Of a stretch of 64,000 bases of DNA, positions 44,300-56,900 are shown one piece after another. A program made the position numbers and the translations under genes. The stretch is from Antitrichia curtipendula (lineage: Eukaryota; Streptophyta; Bryopsida; Hypnales; Leucodontaceae), in NCBI GenBank assembly GCA_951230915.1, contig OX579639.1:620001-684000 (forward strand). Reading direction: 5' to 3'. The notes under the pieces were generated by a model. It saw nothing but the letters and a program-made list of their open reading frames with translations. It had not been told where the DNA came from and did not search any database. Positions within the stretch are counted from its first letter, which is position 1; every line of letters begins with the position of its first letter.

Positions 44300-47200
44300 C
44301 TAAGATTTTTCAACTTAAGTGAGCATTGGAGACTAATTCAAGCTTCTTCTAAAAAGAGTGCCTTCAGGATTCATTCATTTATTGGAAGTTAATGCTGATG
44401 ACAATTGTTGAAATGTACAATCATCATATAAGGTAAAGGATTTCAAATCCACTTTACCAAACTCATTAATTGGTGATTGATGGCTTATTGGTAGAAGAAA
44501 TGTGTATTAGTTAAAGAATTGAATACGTTTTTAAAATTAAATAATTTCATGAACTTTTTTACAACATTAGAGTTATGTAAATTTCTTGAAATGCCCCCCC
44601 ACCCCCCCAACCCACTTGGTCCCCAATTTACTTCTAATTCTAAATTGTATTTGAAAATTATTCAATTTAAATATGTGCATCAACAATTTTTCTTGTACTA
44701 AATTGAATTACTATTGTGGTATCAAGAGGCACTAGGGTAAAAACTATTATATTTTACAATGGCCTAAAATCAACTCATATTTTGGTCCTAGTTGTCATTA
44801 AATAACCAATATTAGAGTGGACATTGAACTTTTAATAGAATAGCTTCGTATGAACTCACACATAAATAGTAGTCATGATGCACTTTATCCCTTGAATATA
44901 AACATATGTTACAAAGTGAAACTTAAAATAAAAATTTAATTGAACGCTTTCCAAACAAAAGTTGTAAATTATAACATATAAGGTAAAAACACCCCAAACT
45001 GTCCCTTTACCTACTCCCGGGGAGGACACTCCCCGCGTTTTAGCAACCCACGCGCGGCGGAATATGTAATACATGTAATACATCTTAAAATTTAATTGTT
45101 TTTCCAAAAAAAAAATTATGGATAGATTCTACTACTTTAAAATTTTATGTTTTGACTTATTGATATTTTTTTATGCTAATAGTAATTAGTTATAAATTTT
45201 TTAAGAAAAAAGATACACTATAAAGCTGAAAATAACTTTCACACCCCTATATTATATAAGAAAAAAAATGAAAAAAATGAAAAAAAATTCTATAGAATAG
45301 CTTTCTATTGAAAGTTTATTTTGGTTGAATATTGATGCAATAGTCATCTTCATGTGAGCTCTGTAAATATTTTAATTGGAGAACATGCCATTTTAGTTCA
45401 TTTTTCAACCCTTTCTAGATAATATATCTTATGTCATTTGGAATTGAAATTATTGTCAATAGAAACCTTTAGTCATTATTAAACAAAGCTCAAAATTTTA
45501 GGATGAAATTTTAGTTTATTCAAAAGTAAATAGGGGGTCAAAAAATCACTCCGCCACATATGGGTACCCTAAATATAGTGAGAGTGACCTCCCTGGGTAT
45601 CTACTCTTAACAAGTAGACTTAGATTGAAAGTGTCTCTCCAAAGTGGAATTATACCATTCCCATACACAATAACCATTGGTGGACAATTGATTTTCTAGA
45701 TTTTGGTATTAGGACCAAACTGTGTGGCGATTTCAGTTTGATGGTTTCGGATTAGTTTTCACCTTAACGCATACATTTTGTGTATGTTTCACCAAAAAAC
45801 ACTCAAATAGAGACATTTTGATGGCAAAGGCTCTTCAAGAATGACAAATAAAATCTTGTTGCATCTAACCGTAAGATTTAGTGGTAGACTACTTCATTAT
45901 GTTGTATTAAATAAATGGAAGGTTTTGATTGTACAAATTGTGAGATTATAGTGTTTGTAATTTAAAAAAATATTTTTTGGAGCATCCAAATTCCAGAAGC
46001 TCTGATTTGGGGAGGCTTTTGCATAAGTTTATTTCACTTCTTTGCTTGAAATTTTTCTTTTCTTTTTTGTGATGAAATTGGTCACATGTTCAAAAAACTT
46101 CATAACATTTAAAATTGGGAAACATATACCAAAAAATTCCAATAGGAAACTAGCTTCAAGAATAGTCTCATTCAAAGTTTTTCTTTCAACAATTTATGGC
46201 ATTTATATACAATCATTTCTTCAAAATGTGGAATTATAGATTTTAATTAGACCTAGAGGAGGAAAAAATAAATATAAAAGTCATCCAAAATATCATACTT
46301 AGGCAAGCTTGATCAATTTGTGTCTAAGCTGAAGAAAAAGGCAGTTGCGCATATTAGGCTTGGCATATGAGGAGGTTGGGCCAGGGTTAGTGAAGTCCCA
46401 GACATCTTGAATCACTGACATTGTATCACATTCTCCTTGATTTTGTGATTTTGAAGACATTCCATGCTCCTTAAGCTATAATTTTAAGAAATTCGTCATT
46501 ACATTTTAAGAAAATCAAAGTATTCAATAGCTATTTCACTTAACTTCTAAATACACTTATCTCCTCAGTTCATTGAGTTGAGAAGATCTTTACACAAGTG
46601 GGGTGTTATGAGGTAAAACAATCCATGTGGAATATGTAAATTGAGAATTACTAGAAGCTCAACTCTTCATAGTTAAGTGAAAAGGAGGAATTGTGTTCAA
46701 ATTAGAATTTTAGACCTCAATTTGGTATAGTATAATAATCTTTAAAACAAAATATTGGATTAAGAAAAGTTAAGAAATCAAAATAAATTTTACCTCCACA
46801 AATCTGTTTGACATTTCAAGTCTCTAATCAAATGTTATGGACAAATTTCAAAGAGAGGTTGGAAGGGATATTTCCTTTGACATTTTCAAACATCCTCTCT
46901 GAATTTTGTCTATAACCTTTTTTTGAAGGCTCAAAATCACAAACGATTTGTTTGGAGATAAAATTTAGCTTGGTTTATTAATTTTTTTTCAGTTAAAATA
47001 TTTTTGATAAAACTTCTTCTACTATGACAAAATGAGGTTCAAAATTATACTTTGAACACAATCCTTATATTTAATTTGACAATGTGTGGTCTATCTCTCA
47101 TCTTTAAATTATCCTATACCCTTTGAAGATTCATGATAGACAATGAATTTGAATATAAAAATGACCTTTTCATGCTCTATTCCTACAAATGTCAATGAGG

Positions 47201-47405
47201 CAATTGCTAAATTCAATATTTTTTTTATATAGTAGTTTGTCAAATGACAAATTTGTAATTGGCTCATTGAATCTTGTGGTTTTTTAACTTTTTAATTTTC
47301 ATATGTAACAACCAACAGTACTTGCCTGTTAGGCCAAAGGTAGCGGCTCCCTCCTTGTCACCTCCTTGTACTTGTGACAAATTTATGAGTTATGACAAAA
47401 AAATG
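44300..47405. other. AT-rich intergenic stretch, no gene seen
   Basis: No supported ORF. A C-run (CCCCCCCACCCCCCC) lies at about 44585-44600 and an isolated GC-rich patch at 45002-45062. Otherwise featureless AT-rich sequence. Confidence 0.5.
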
Positions 47406-47728
47406 TCAATAAAGCATCCAACCTAATCTGGGGCTAAAAGCTTGCCCACGATCCTGCCCAAGCTCTTTTGGGCATGGTATTGCTATTTTCGCCCTAGTGA
47501 AAATGACCTTGCCTATGTTGCCCTCTATCCAGTGAAAACAACTTTTTTTCCCATAACTTCTTATGGAAAAATTCAAATGACTTTTTTGGGGTGGAGTGGC
47601 AAAGGTAATCCTTGTCCCCACATCCAAAAAAAAATTCAAAAAAATATATTGAATTTTTGTGATCGTAGTGAGTTGCCCAAAATCACTGTGTTGCCAAAAA
47701 ACCCGCAGTTTGGTCCTTTAGTGGTTAA
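47406..47728 (-). mobile_element. fragment of an older piggyBac-like TTAA element
   Basis: Its right end GCAGTTTGGTCCTTTAGTGG, then TTAA, matches the right end of the neighbouring copy 3, including the preceding GTTGCC...CAAAAA block. Its left part is more diverged and no left terminus was found. It shares the TTAA at 47725-47728 with copy 3. Confidence 0.5.
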
Positions 47729-48683
47729 CCCCTAAAGTTCTTTGACTATGTTTTCACCAAAACCACTCTAAAACTGTCATTTTTAAGACAACCACCAAAT
47801 TTTAGAAAAAGCAACAATTTAGGACAAATTTAACCGTAGGATCTTTTAGTAAACTGATTTGAAAAGATGCGGAAAAAATTTCAGAAATTTCCACCGTGTA
47901 GATTGCAAGATATTAGTGTTTGAAGTTACAAAAATCCATTTTTTACCACTGCAAAAATCCGGGCAGCTGCACTTCAGAAGGCAATATTTGTATGAAACAA
48001 AGTCCAAATGGTTGTAACTCTTTGGACTCATTCATCAATTCAAGTTGGCTACATTCTTGAAAATTTTCAAATCATTTGGAATTATACAACATGTACAAAA
48101 AAAATAGCAAGTAGAAAGAAGTAGAAAATGAGCCAAAATACTAAATTGTAAACAAATTATTTATGGAATTGAAAAATTCTAATCCCAACGGTAAAAATGT
48201 TTTAATAAACAATCTACGACTACTTTTTTTTTTTTTTTTTTCCAAAGATATTAAAAAATAAGTTAAATAAAGGATTTCAAACTTTTTTTGTAATGTATAG
48301 ATTCTATAACTAGTGGCAAACTACTCCAAACTAAAACTCCTCATAACTTTTGACTCATCGATCAAAATGGGATGATCCAAAGCTTCCCACTTAGATGAAA
48401 ATCTAATAAACCAATTTCAAATTTTTATTTTTAAAAAAAGTCATTTTTAAAGAAATTTTCTGATCTGCCCGGGCTGCCCAAAGTTCAAAGAAAATCACAT
48501 ATCATGCAATCACTTTTTAACCATGTAGTCAAAAGTTACAAAAATTGTTGGGCCTTAAAGCTACTCCTCAGGCACATGTTGTGTGAAAATTTCAAAGAAA
48601 TAAAAGAAAAACTCCATCCGTAGTGTGCTGCCCAAAATCGCTATGTTGCCCAAAAAAACGCAGTTTGATCCTTTAGGGGTTAA
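47725..48683 (-). mobile_element. piggyBac-like TTAA element, copy 3 (inverted)
   Basis: Begins TTAACCCCTAAAGTTC and ends GATCCTTTAGGGGTTAA; 959 bp with borders. It is the reverse orientation of copies 1 and 2: on the minus strand it contains GAGGAGTAGCTTTAAGGCCC, as copy 1 does near 11920. It includes a long T-run near 48225. No ORF is conserved. Confidence 0.7.
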
Positions 48684-49285
48684 GCTAGTCTACTCTTAAA
48701 GTGACCATTTCGTAAGCCTACCCAACACATCAATTACTATAATAGATCGCTTTCAAGGAACATCTCAGTTAGTCTTAGTCCTCCACAGGGTACGCATTTA
48801 GAACATGGTCGCTTTAAGATCACGCAGAGACTACCTAAGATCACGTTCCTACTGCATAGCCCAACAAGAGCCGGGAGATCATCCCAACCTTGCAGCATAT
48901 CTTCACTGCCTCTTAGTTGCGAGATTCAGATGGAGATCGATAGGTGCCCCATCACATGTCTGTCAGCCTCAGTTTCCCTGTGGAACCTCAACCGGCCCGT
49001 CCCGTTCACTTTGAGATACGCAGACACGGACAGGACTTGGAGTCTAGCTGCACTAGCTCAACTGGACAGTACAGTACAGTACTAAGCTTATAACCTATCA
49101 ATGATGCTCTCGCCTTGGAAAGAAGCAAGCAAAGCAAAGCAAAGCAAAGCAAAGCAAGCAAGCTTCTTCTTCTCAATATCTCCCTGGTGCATGCGAGACT
49201 GACGTCCTTGCAGGCCTGCTCCTCCTGTCTGAAATTCTCAATCCTTCAATGCAGCAGCCAAGAGTTTGATGTGAAGATCATACTA
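48684..49285. other. intergenic, gene-like composition
   Basis: A short plus-strand open frame (48805-49014) has no recognisable domain. The composition rises in GC toward the MYB-CC gene. No feature is supported apart from the microsatellite. Confidence 0.4.
49124..49164 (+). repeat. (GCAAA)n microsatellite
   Basis: About five consecutive AGCAA/GCAAA-type pentamers bordered by AAGC tetramers. Confidence 0.85.
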
Positions 49286-49367
49286 CTCCCTCCGTTTGGA
49301 AACATCGTATCCATTTCACAAAACAATTAACACTGAGAATGCATACAGTATTTCCAAACGGAGGGAC
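49286..49367. mobile_element. 82-bp Stowaway-like MITE
   Basis: Starts CTCCCTCCGTTTGGAAA and ends with TTTCCAAACGGAGGGA, a perfect 16-bp inverted terminal repeat. CTCCCTCCGT is the well-known end of Stowaway (Tc1/mariner) MITEs. TA precedes the left end; the right-hand TA is not preserved. Confidence 0.75.
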
Positions 49368-49829
49368 ATCGATCGGGGTCCAGAGCTTGAAGGAGGAAGA
49401 CAAGGCAGGGGAGGTGAGGTTTCTGTGCTACTCATTTTGACTTCATTTGACTTCATTTGAAGGTTGAGGACGCGTCTGAAATTCCATGACTCGAGCATGC
49501 TATTTTGCATACGATAACTTACATAAATACCTGTAAATACAACTCAAGCAGCCTGCCAGTGTTTTGCTTCCAGGACATGTACTAGAATTTAAGAGATTAT
49601 ATCCTTTGGATGTGAGAAAACTGCTTCCAGATTTCGTCACTTGATCTGCCAATTATAGCGATCAAACATGGTTCAGAAAGGATAAAAAGGTGTGTACGAT
49701 CAAACAAGCGATTGCCAAAACTCAAGAGAAAAAGGGGCTACAGCTACACTTTACGTTGAGCTAGAGTTCACAGCAGAATCACACAACAACTCGCTCTCCA
49801 ATTCCCCTGTTGAACCCTTGTGCTGACCC

Positions 49830-52604
49830 TCAGCCATCCTCATTAAATAGTTGGTCACCACTGCCCACATGTTCCCACTGTTCATAAATGCCAACTTGAG
49901 GCAAAGCAGCAGAACCACCCCTATCCCCTCGATCGCCACCACCAGATGCGGGCAAAGTGGTTTCTCTCTCGTTAGTAAGGAAAGCTCCCGTATCTAGTTC
50001 GCCTGAGACATCTTGAGGTTGGCGAGCGCTCCCAGATGTGCAAGTATCTGATGGAGCTTGAGCTCCGGTGCCGTGCACCTGAGCAGGTAGAGAGCTTACA
50101 TTGTTTGTTGCTGGTAAATACGATTGGGAATTAAAGACTCCCTGGAGAGGTTGTTGTGAATAAGCTTGCTGCTGACTGAGAGGGGGGGCTTGAGAGAAAG
50201 AGCCTCCACCCTGACGAGGAGAAAAAGTGGCCCCCGTCGCAAATTCGGACTGAGAAGAAGAGTGGAAAGCTCCACCCCCCGCACTTGCTTGAGCAGGTCC
50301 TGGTTGCAGGAATGGTCCTCCCGGTTGCGAAGCTCCGGGGGGTATTTGCTGAGTCTCTAATTGTCCGGTTTGAGTTTGGCCTGCTCCATCCTCTGTTCGG
50401 GTCCGTTTGGGAGCACCTTGGACGGGTGAACCTTCAGGCAAAGGTGGGTTTGTAAACGTGTCATATGCATACTGGGTCTGTGAAGGCTGCTGCTGCTGGG
50501 AAGGGAGAATGGCCGCCAGAATACTGCTAGACACAGGCACAGTCGCACCATTTTTGGAAGTAGGAGTTTCAGTTGTTGGAACGGATGTTAAGAGCGGCTT
50601 CGGCTTGATATCAACAACCGCACCGACCTGTCCTTGGGTCGCCTCTGCAGTAGTAGGTGCCCCGGTCTCAGTCGTACCCTGACGATTATTGAGAGCGCCA
50701 AATCTTTGCTGCTCTTCGATAATCTTTTGTAAGTACTTCCCTTGAGCCTCAATACGTAGCTGTAGATGTCGTTGCACCTATTGGAAAAAATTAACGTCAT
50801 CAGTGTAATTCACAGGTCATGCCCGTCGAAAGCATTTCACATCTTCAAACATCAGCCGACTATACAAAGGAAGCACATCGTATTTTTTAACTGTTGACAG
50901 ATTACACAAGAAAAAGAAGTCATTAACCTCAAGCTGTTCATGCAGTCGTTTCTGCACTTCCATCTGCATGCGCAAAGCTTCAGTGATTTGAATCCCCCTA
51001 AAACAGAAGAGCAGTTAATTAGTAGTCCATCTAGACATATTATGATACTGGGATTCGTGCGAAACATCGCTGGTCACTGAATGAGTGAAGACAATATAGA
51101 GAAAGAGAGAAAGAGCGGAGAAGAGCTTACGAAGTTGCATCCAAAGTAGGAAGGATGTCTGCTGGATTTTTTTTCTTATCCGACTTTCCCCCTGTTTACA
51201 TCCACAACAAGCTCATTGTCTAGATTCACGAAGATAATTTTTTAATAATCAGTTAGTTCTCCAACCACGCTGAATCAAAACGCAAAAAATGCCTCCAGAT
51301 CCAACAAGAGCGCCCCCCTCCCCCCGCACCACCACAAAACAATAAGTGCTTCCTCCCCTTGATGTGGGCACATCATTCCAGTAAACACTTAGCTCAAACT
51401 CGAACGAATACTTAAAAACGATAAACAATGGTGATTGTAGCATCCTGCAATGGCCTCTGGGAAGATATCTCACCATCTGACAATGACTCGGGAATATACT
51501 TTGCTAGACGATACTTCTGCAGACAGGAATAAACGCAACGTTAGCAGATTCCACAACACAATGAATAATAAAATCCAAGCAAGTCACAAGGACGCACACA
51601 AGCATTCATTCAGTTGTTCACGGTAACTGCTGCAGCTTCTGGCGTAACAATGCAACTCACATATCGCAGTGAAATACAACGACGTGAAATACAAGAAAGA
51701 AGAGTAGTTACCTGTAAGTGACTCTTCACATGGTAAATTGTAAGACCTTGCACACCCATGACCCTTAAAACACCTTTCGGAGTAGCACCTGCCATAAGAT
51801 TCACCATGTATACGCCGGAGCATCTTAAGATTCAATGGGAAGCACCCCAGAAAGTGATAGTAGGCAAGCGAGACTTGTGACAGATATGTTATTATTTCCA
51901 AAATATAGCACACAACTGACACCACAGAATATACTGACGTACTATCCTACAGGATGACCAGACGTCTTGCCGATCGGCGGATTAAGGTGATTGAACACCG
52001 AACACTCAAAACATTAGTAACATCAAACTGGAACTTTGTTAATGGCAGAATGAGAAGGTTTCAAGAGAGGTTTCAAATTCGGTGACGATTTCTCGCAGCA
52101 AGAAGCCAGTTCATAACTTAATTGGAAAAGAGTCTCATATTGCTAGGCTGGCTTACGATACATGAAGAAACATGGAGAGAGCAGGGGATAGAGTATAAAG
52201 GTCATGTCGATAATTATAGGAAGGATAGAACTTCAGGACCACAATTCACAGGACCTCGGTCTGACGTCAACTGCAAAGAAGGAATATTCTATATTAATTT
52301 CAATGTTGCCAAGACACTGACTTGCCTCCACACCTGAATCTAACCAATTAATAGCAAAACAGGGAGAGAGCTTACGCTCAGGGCCGCCCAACTGAGTGAC
52401 GGCATCCACAAAGCGGTCATGGAGCTCAGGTGTCCAGCGTAATCGCTGCTTTGCTGCCGAGCCAGCACCTCCAGAGCCTCCACCCGGGCTGCCAGCGGAA
52501 TTGGTGGAGGCTCCAGCTGCACTTGACCCTCGAGGCTCTGGTGCCTGACTTGCTGACCTCTGGGGCATTAAGCTGGTTGTAGAAAACTTCTTGTTTTGAT
52601 ACAT
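49830..52604 (-). CDS. MYB-CC (GARP) transcription factor, PHR1-like, closest to the PHL7 type
   Basis: Minus-strand exons 52604-52376, 51788-51712, 51516-51474, 51191-51131, 50997-50928 and 50777-49830, with matching phases and GT-AG introns, giving 475 aa. Residues 52-109 form the GARP/MYB DNA-binding domain ([18 protein letters not shown], then [13 protein letters not shown] at the exon 2-3 join). Residues about 141-185 form the MYB-CC coiled coil with the signature LHEQLE. The protein is nuclear by family. PHR1-type factors bind the P1BS site (GNATATNC) and drive phosphate-starvation genes; the [16 protein letters not shown] helix points to the AT2G01060 (PHL7) branch, whose role is less well known. 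The last exon codes a 315-residue Gln/Pro/Gly-rich tail, much longer than in Arabidopsis PHL7. The ATG lies 3 bases after an acceptor, so the leader is spliced. Confidence 0.93.
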
Positions 52605-53684
52605 GGTCTGCACCGAAAATCATCACCATACACTTGAAGTTGAGGTGCAAGAGCAAAAATTGGCGAAAATAAGATTTCCTAGCCATCAAACAATTGCATG
52701 TAACTACAATCATTTTGGAACACATCTAGGAGGAGCACCTACATCACAGACATTAACAGTATGACACCACTGGGTGTTCAAAAGTCTGATCTCAATTTCC
52801 ATTAGACAAAAAAAGTCGAGAACAGCTTACAGTTGGAAGCTGACGTGATAACTAACCTACTTGACGGCAAATTCGGAAATGATTCTGCGAATAAAAAGAA
52901 CAAAAATTGATGTGCGAAAAAATGATTTTGTCCAGTGTGAGTTGACTTTTAGCCGTGTCGTGCTATAAACCAGAAAGTACACTGAAAATTTGAGGTCGAG
53001 ATAAGTTAAGGCACTGTCTGGAGGAGGTGGACGAAGTAAGATCAGGACAACTTTGGTAGGGTCTTAGGACCAACCTTCGCAGATTGTCTTCACCGAACAC
53101 AAGTTAGTGACAAGCGCCACAGCAGAATGTGTAATACGACACCTGCGGCAGTTAATGAGAGGAGAACAAGCCACACGCTCCCCAAAAGGTCCGCGCGTAC
53201 CCCCAACCTCAGTCCCCTACTGAAACACTCACGAGCCCCTTACTCCATGATCTCATCCGTCATACATGATCCATAGCCTGAAACACACCTTGCCAGGCCA
53301 ATAGCACCTTGCACATTTTCCTTGTGACCATCGAGGGCGGGGAAATGCGGGGAGCTCAAATGGCCCAGTTCCTCAAATCCAAAGACGACCCACCATTCCT
53401 ACCCTGAACAACAGGCCAAAATGCAATCTCGCACCCTTCACGAGCCCCCAAACTCACGCATTCTGCAACACCATAAAACTCCACATAAATCCCCGAGACC
53501 ACTACCCCACCCTCAGTCCCGCACTCGGTCAATTCTTCGCAATCCCTGTCACACAGATCTGCATCCGCACTCCACTAATTTCCACGAAACACCCACAGAA
53601 GCAATCGTCCCATTCGAGCTGCCAATGCGCGGTGAAACCCTAGAAGACGACAGCAAAGGAAGGAGACAGGACGAAGTACCTCCC

Positions 53685-53910
53685 TCAACACAAGCCTGGA
53701 TTATCGCCTCGAGAAAGGTGATGATGGAGGCGATGATTGCACACAGGGGCAGGGCCGGCAGCGAAGCCAGCAACCCCTTCCCCCAGAAAGAGTGCGTTAA
53801 ACCTTCGGAAGCTGACCGAGATGATGAGCAACAACAGTCAAGAAGAGGGGAGGGGAGGGGAGGGCGTGGGAGGGAGAGAGAAAGAAAGAAAGGGATGAGC
53901 TTTGGGGGTT
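53685..53910 (-). other. probable leader exon of the MYB-CC gene
   Basis: On the minus strand a donor-like GGGAG/GTACTTCG lies at about 53680, and upstream of it is C/T-rich sequence typical of plant leaders (CTCTCTCCCTCCC near 53870). It would join to the acceptor at 52608, just before the ATG. Inferred only. Confidence 0.35.
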
Positions 53911-56900
53911 CGGCGCCAGGACCTTCCGTCCGCTCTCGTGTTGGCCACTTGTTGACTGACTACTCTTTTACAATTACAATACTAAAGTTATTCCACTCAA
54001 AAGCTTCTCTTTCCTTTCCTTTTCTCGCTTCCTTCGCAAGGGCCAGTGTCGGAGCCCATTCCAGGCACTCTCACACCCGGGACAGGACTCATCCCCACCT
54101 CCAAAAGCAAGGCTAGCAAGCCTATCCCGATCCTCCCGATCAGCTTCGTCCCAAACCTCACTCCCGAACCTACCGCTCGCACTACTCAGTCACTCGGTGT
54201 CCCCGCCCAGTTGCCAACGTCAAGAAGGCCACAATTAACTCCCGTTTACTCTGATTATTGTTACCGCCTCGTCATAATGAGGAAAATGACGCTTTCAAAA
54301 TTGGGCCTAATTAATACCCATTACCATCAGATTGGTTAAATTAGATGTTCTAGGTGGTGTACTGCCGCAGCCTCCATCAGTTTCCTTTCACTGCCTGCTG
54401 AGCTCCAGTCAGTCCAGTGTTAAGTATGGACTACCTTACCACAGGAGTAGCCGGTTTCATGTACTTTCCTTTCCCCCTTTCATGTCAACCTTCTGCGTTG
54501 CGTGAATGAATGAGCCCAGCCCACTGTCCGATGCCAAGTAATGATGGAACTCCTCTTGCTTGCATTTGCACCCCCATTATGGCCTCTTAAATTCTCCTTG
54601 TTGCTTGAATTTTGAAGAAGCTAGGTTAACACTATCTTTTTTATTTTATTTTCGTTCCCTTAGTCCGATTGGAGAGGAGGAACTGCGGACCAATACACTA
54701 ACCGGTCATCAGATTCTCTCCTTAACGTTTTCTTCCCACGCCCTGGAACCCCTGTTTGAACCGAGAAATAGTGAGGATTTCACAAACCTGCTCAATGGTG
54801 GACATTTTCGAGAGTCTCTTCATATCTGTTTCATTCCCACCGTCTGCATTGACGTAGTTGAATGAGAATTCAAGTGTCAGTGTATGTTTCTTAACATCAG
54901 CTGGGCTAATGAGCATGTAGAGCGTGATCGTGGCGTGAGGACAGACTTGAGTGAATGATTGCAGAAACACTTATTAGTAGCGTTGACGATGAATTGGTCC
55001 TCCCCCTGTTGAAGGCCTTATGACCGTTCGAGTAAGTTATAACATCAAAGGGCTTGTGATGGTGGCCTTCTGACACAATCCCGTTTCCGGCCCTTGTAAT
55101 GGGTCACCAGCTGAAGGAACACATCAGAGAGACTGCGGACTATGGCAGGAGAGAGAGAGCTCACGATGTTTCTTCCGCGGCGTGCCGGTGGTGCGTCGTG
55201 CAAACGTTAGGGACTATCTGTGAAACTGCGTGGGATCATGGGATTATGACGTCTCTGAAAACATTCCTTCCGCGATCAATTCAGAACTCGCTTTTAGGAA
55301 CTAGAGATCCAGGGGACCTGCAAGGAAGATCCATTTGCGGATCGTCCATGAAATTCAAGCATCAGACGTAATTGCCTTCTCAATGACAACTACATGCAAT
55401 TTTTTAACAGTCAAACAATGTTGCAACTTCATTAAAGTCACAACTATTGAGGAGCTCAATATGTTGATACGTGTGATCTGGTACTTACCTGGAAAATATC
55501 TATCGTAGAATGGAGCTCACGTTCTTCGGTTGACGATTGCCCGGAGTTCAAATTCAGAGGGGACTCAAATTTGGTTCATACTAGAACCGGTACATCTCCC
55601 ACGAAGACGGCAGTACCGTATGTTGAGATCACTGTATACCGATATATTAAACAAAGGTGTTTCGATTTCGTAGGTGCCAAGAGAGAATTGTGATAAAAAA
55701 AGGGAGGTGACTTCAATACATCAAGATGCAAATAATATGCTAGGACTCCGCTTATGTTGCAGTGAATAGTATTCTCAAACTTGTTACATGACGCAGGTTC
55801 AAAATTATAATTGGACATTTAATTTAACAACTCTGACAAACTCCATCTCTAAGGGTAAAATAGGAGGAGCAGAGGATGGTCATACTGGCCTCCAGAGAGC
55901 ACCAACCAGCTGAGCAAGCATAACCTTGCTTAGCCTTCAATGTCTCCACTATCAACCACAGCAGTATCAAAATACTCTGCGCAATACCAACCACAGAAAA
56001 TCTGTGTAACCACCTTGAGAATTTCTGAGTTAAATAATTTCTCATTTAATTTGCAAACTGTTACTCAAAAAGAAAGGAAAGTTTCGGTAGCATATCGCCT
56101 CATAGTGTCTCTAATTCCACACAAAAAGAAGAATGGATTCCTTCACTTGGTATTGAGATTTAAACATGCACAGCCTCATCAAATAAATATGGCAGTTCAG
56201 AAAATTTATAAGCAAGAATACTGGCTAATAATTAAGATAGGGAAATAACCTATTCAAGGATGACAGTATCGTCTACAATGTATACATGCTTAAGAATAAT
56301 CATATACACCTCCATAAGAGCCTGAAGCAAAGCAACAGGGAATAACAACACCTGAAAAGGCTATGCACCATTTGCCCAGTACGGCCAATCGCACATGTCA
56401 TAAATTTAAGATTGACTCTTACAGGTAAAAAGGTGATGCGACAGAACGGATACAAGTCGCAGTGAAAAGGTAGATGGCATCGTGCCTGTCACTACGCTCG
56501 TTCCAACAGTGAAGAGCTCTCACCACTAAGATTTCTGCCATAACAAAATTTCCGAGACAGAAATACCAATCCGAAGTTAGTAATCTAATTGCAATCAGAT
56601 ACCACATAGACACCAGGATGCAATCGGGGATGCCTTCAGAGAGGAGCCATTACAAGTCCAAACTGCCATAGAAGCAAATATTCATCGATGATTAAAACTA
56701 CAAGCAAAGAGCACAAAATAACAGATCAAATTCAACATCCTCTAAATTACACCTACAGTCAACTGCAACAGCATAACATTAACTGAATCTATAAGGGCCT
56801 TCTGCTCAGCTATTAAATACCTCTTTGATATCTTATTGACGTACCTGACAAAACCAGCGAGGTCTCCTTGTGGTTACCAATAACCTGCAAAGACTGCGCA

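Noticed and set aside
53421..54116. 231-codon plus-strand open frame
   Set aside because: It lies opposite the MYB-CC leader and promoter and is low-complexity, His/Pro/Arg-rich, with no domain. Best explained as antisense of a C/T-rich leader.
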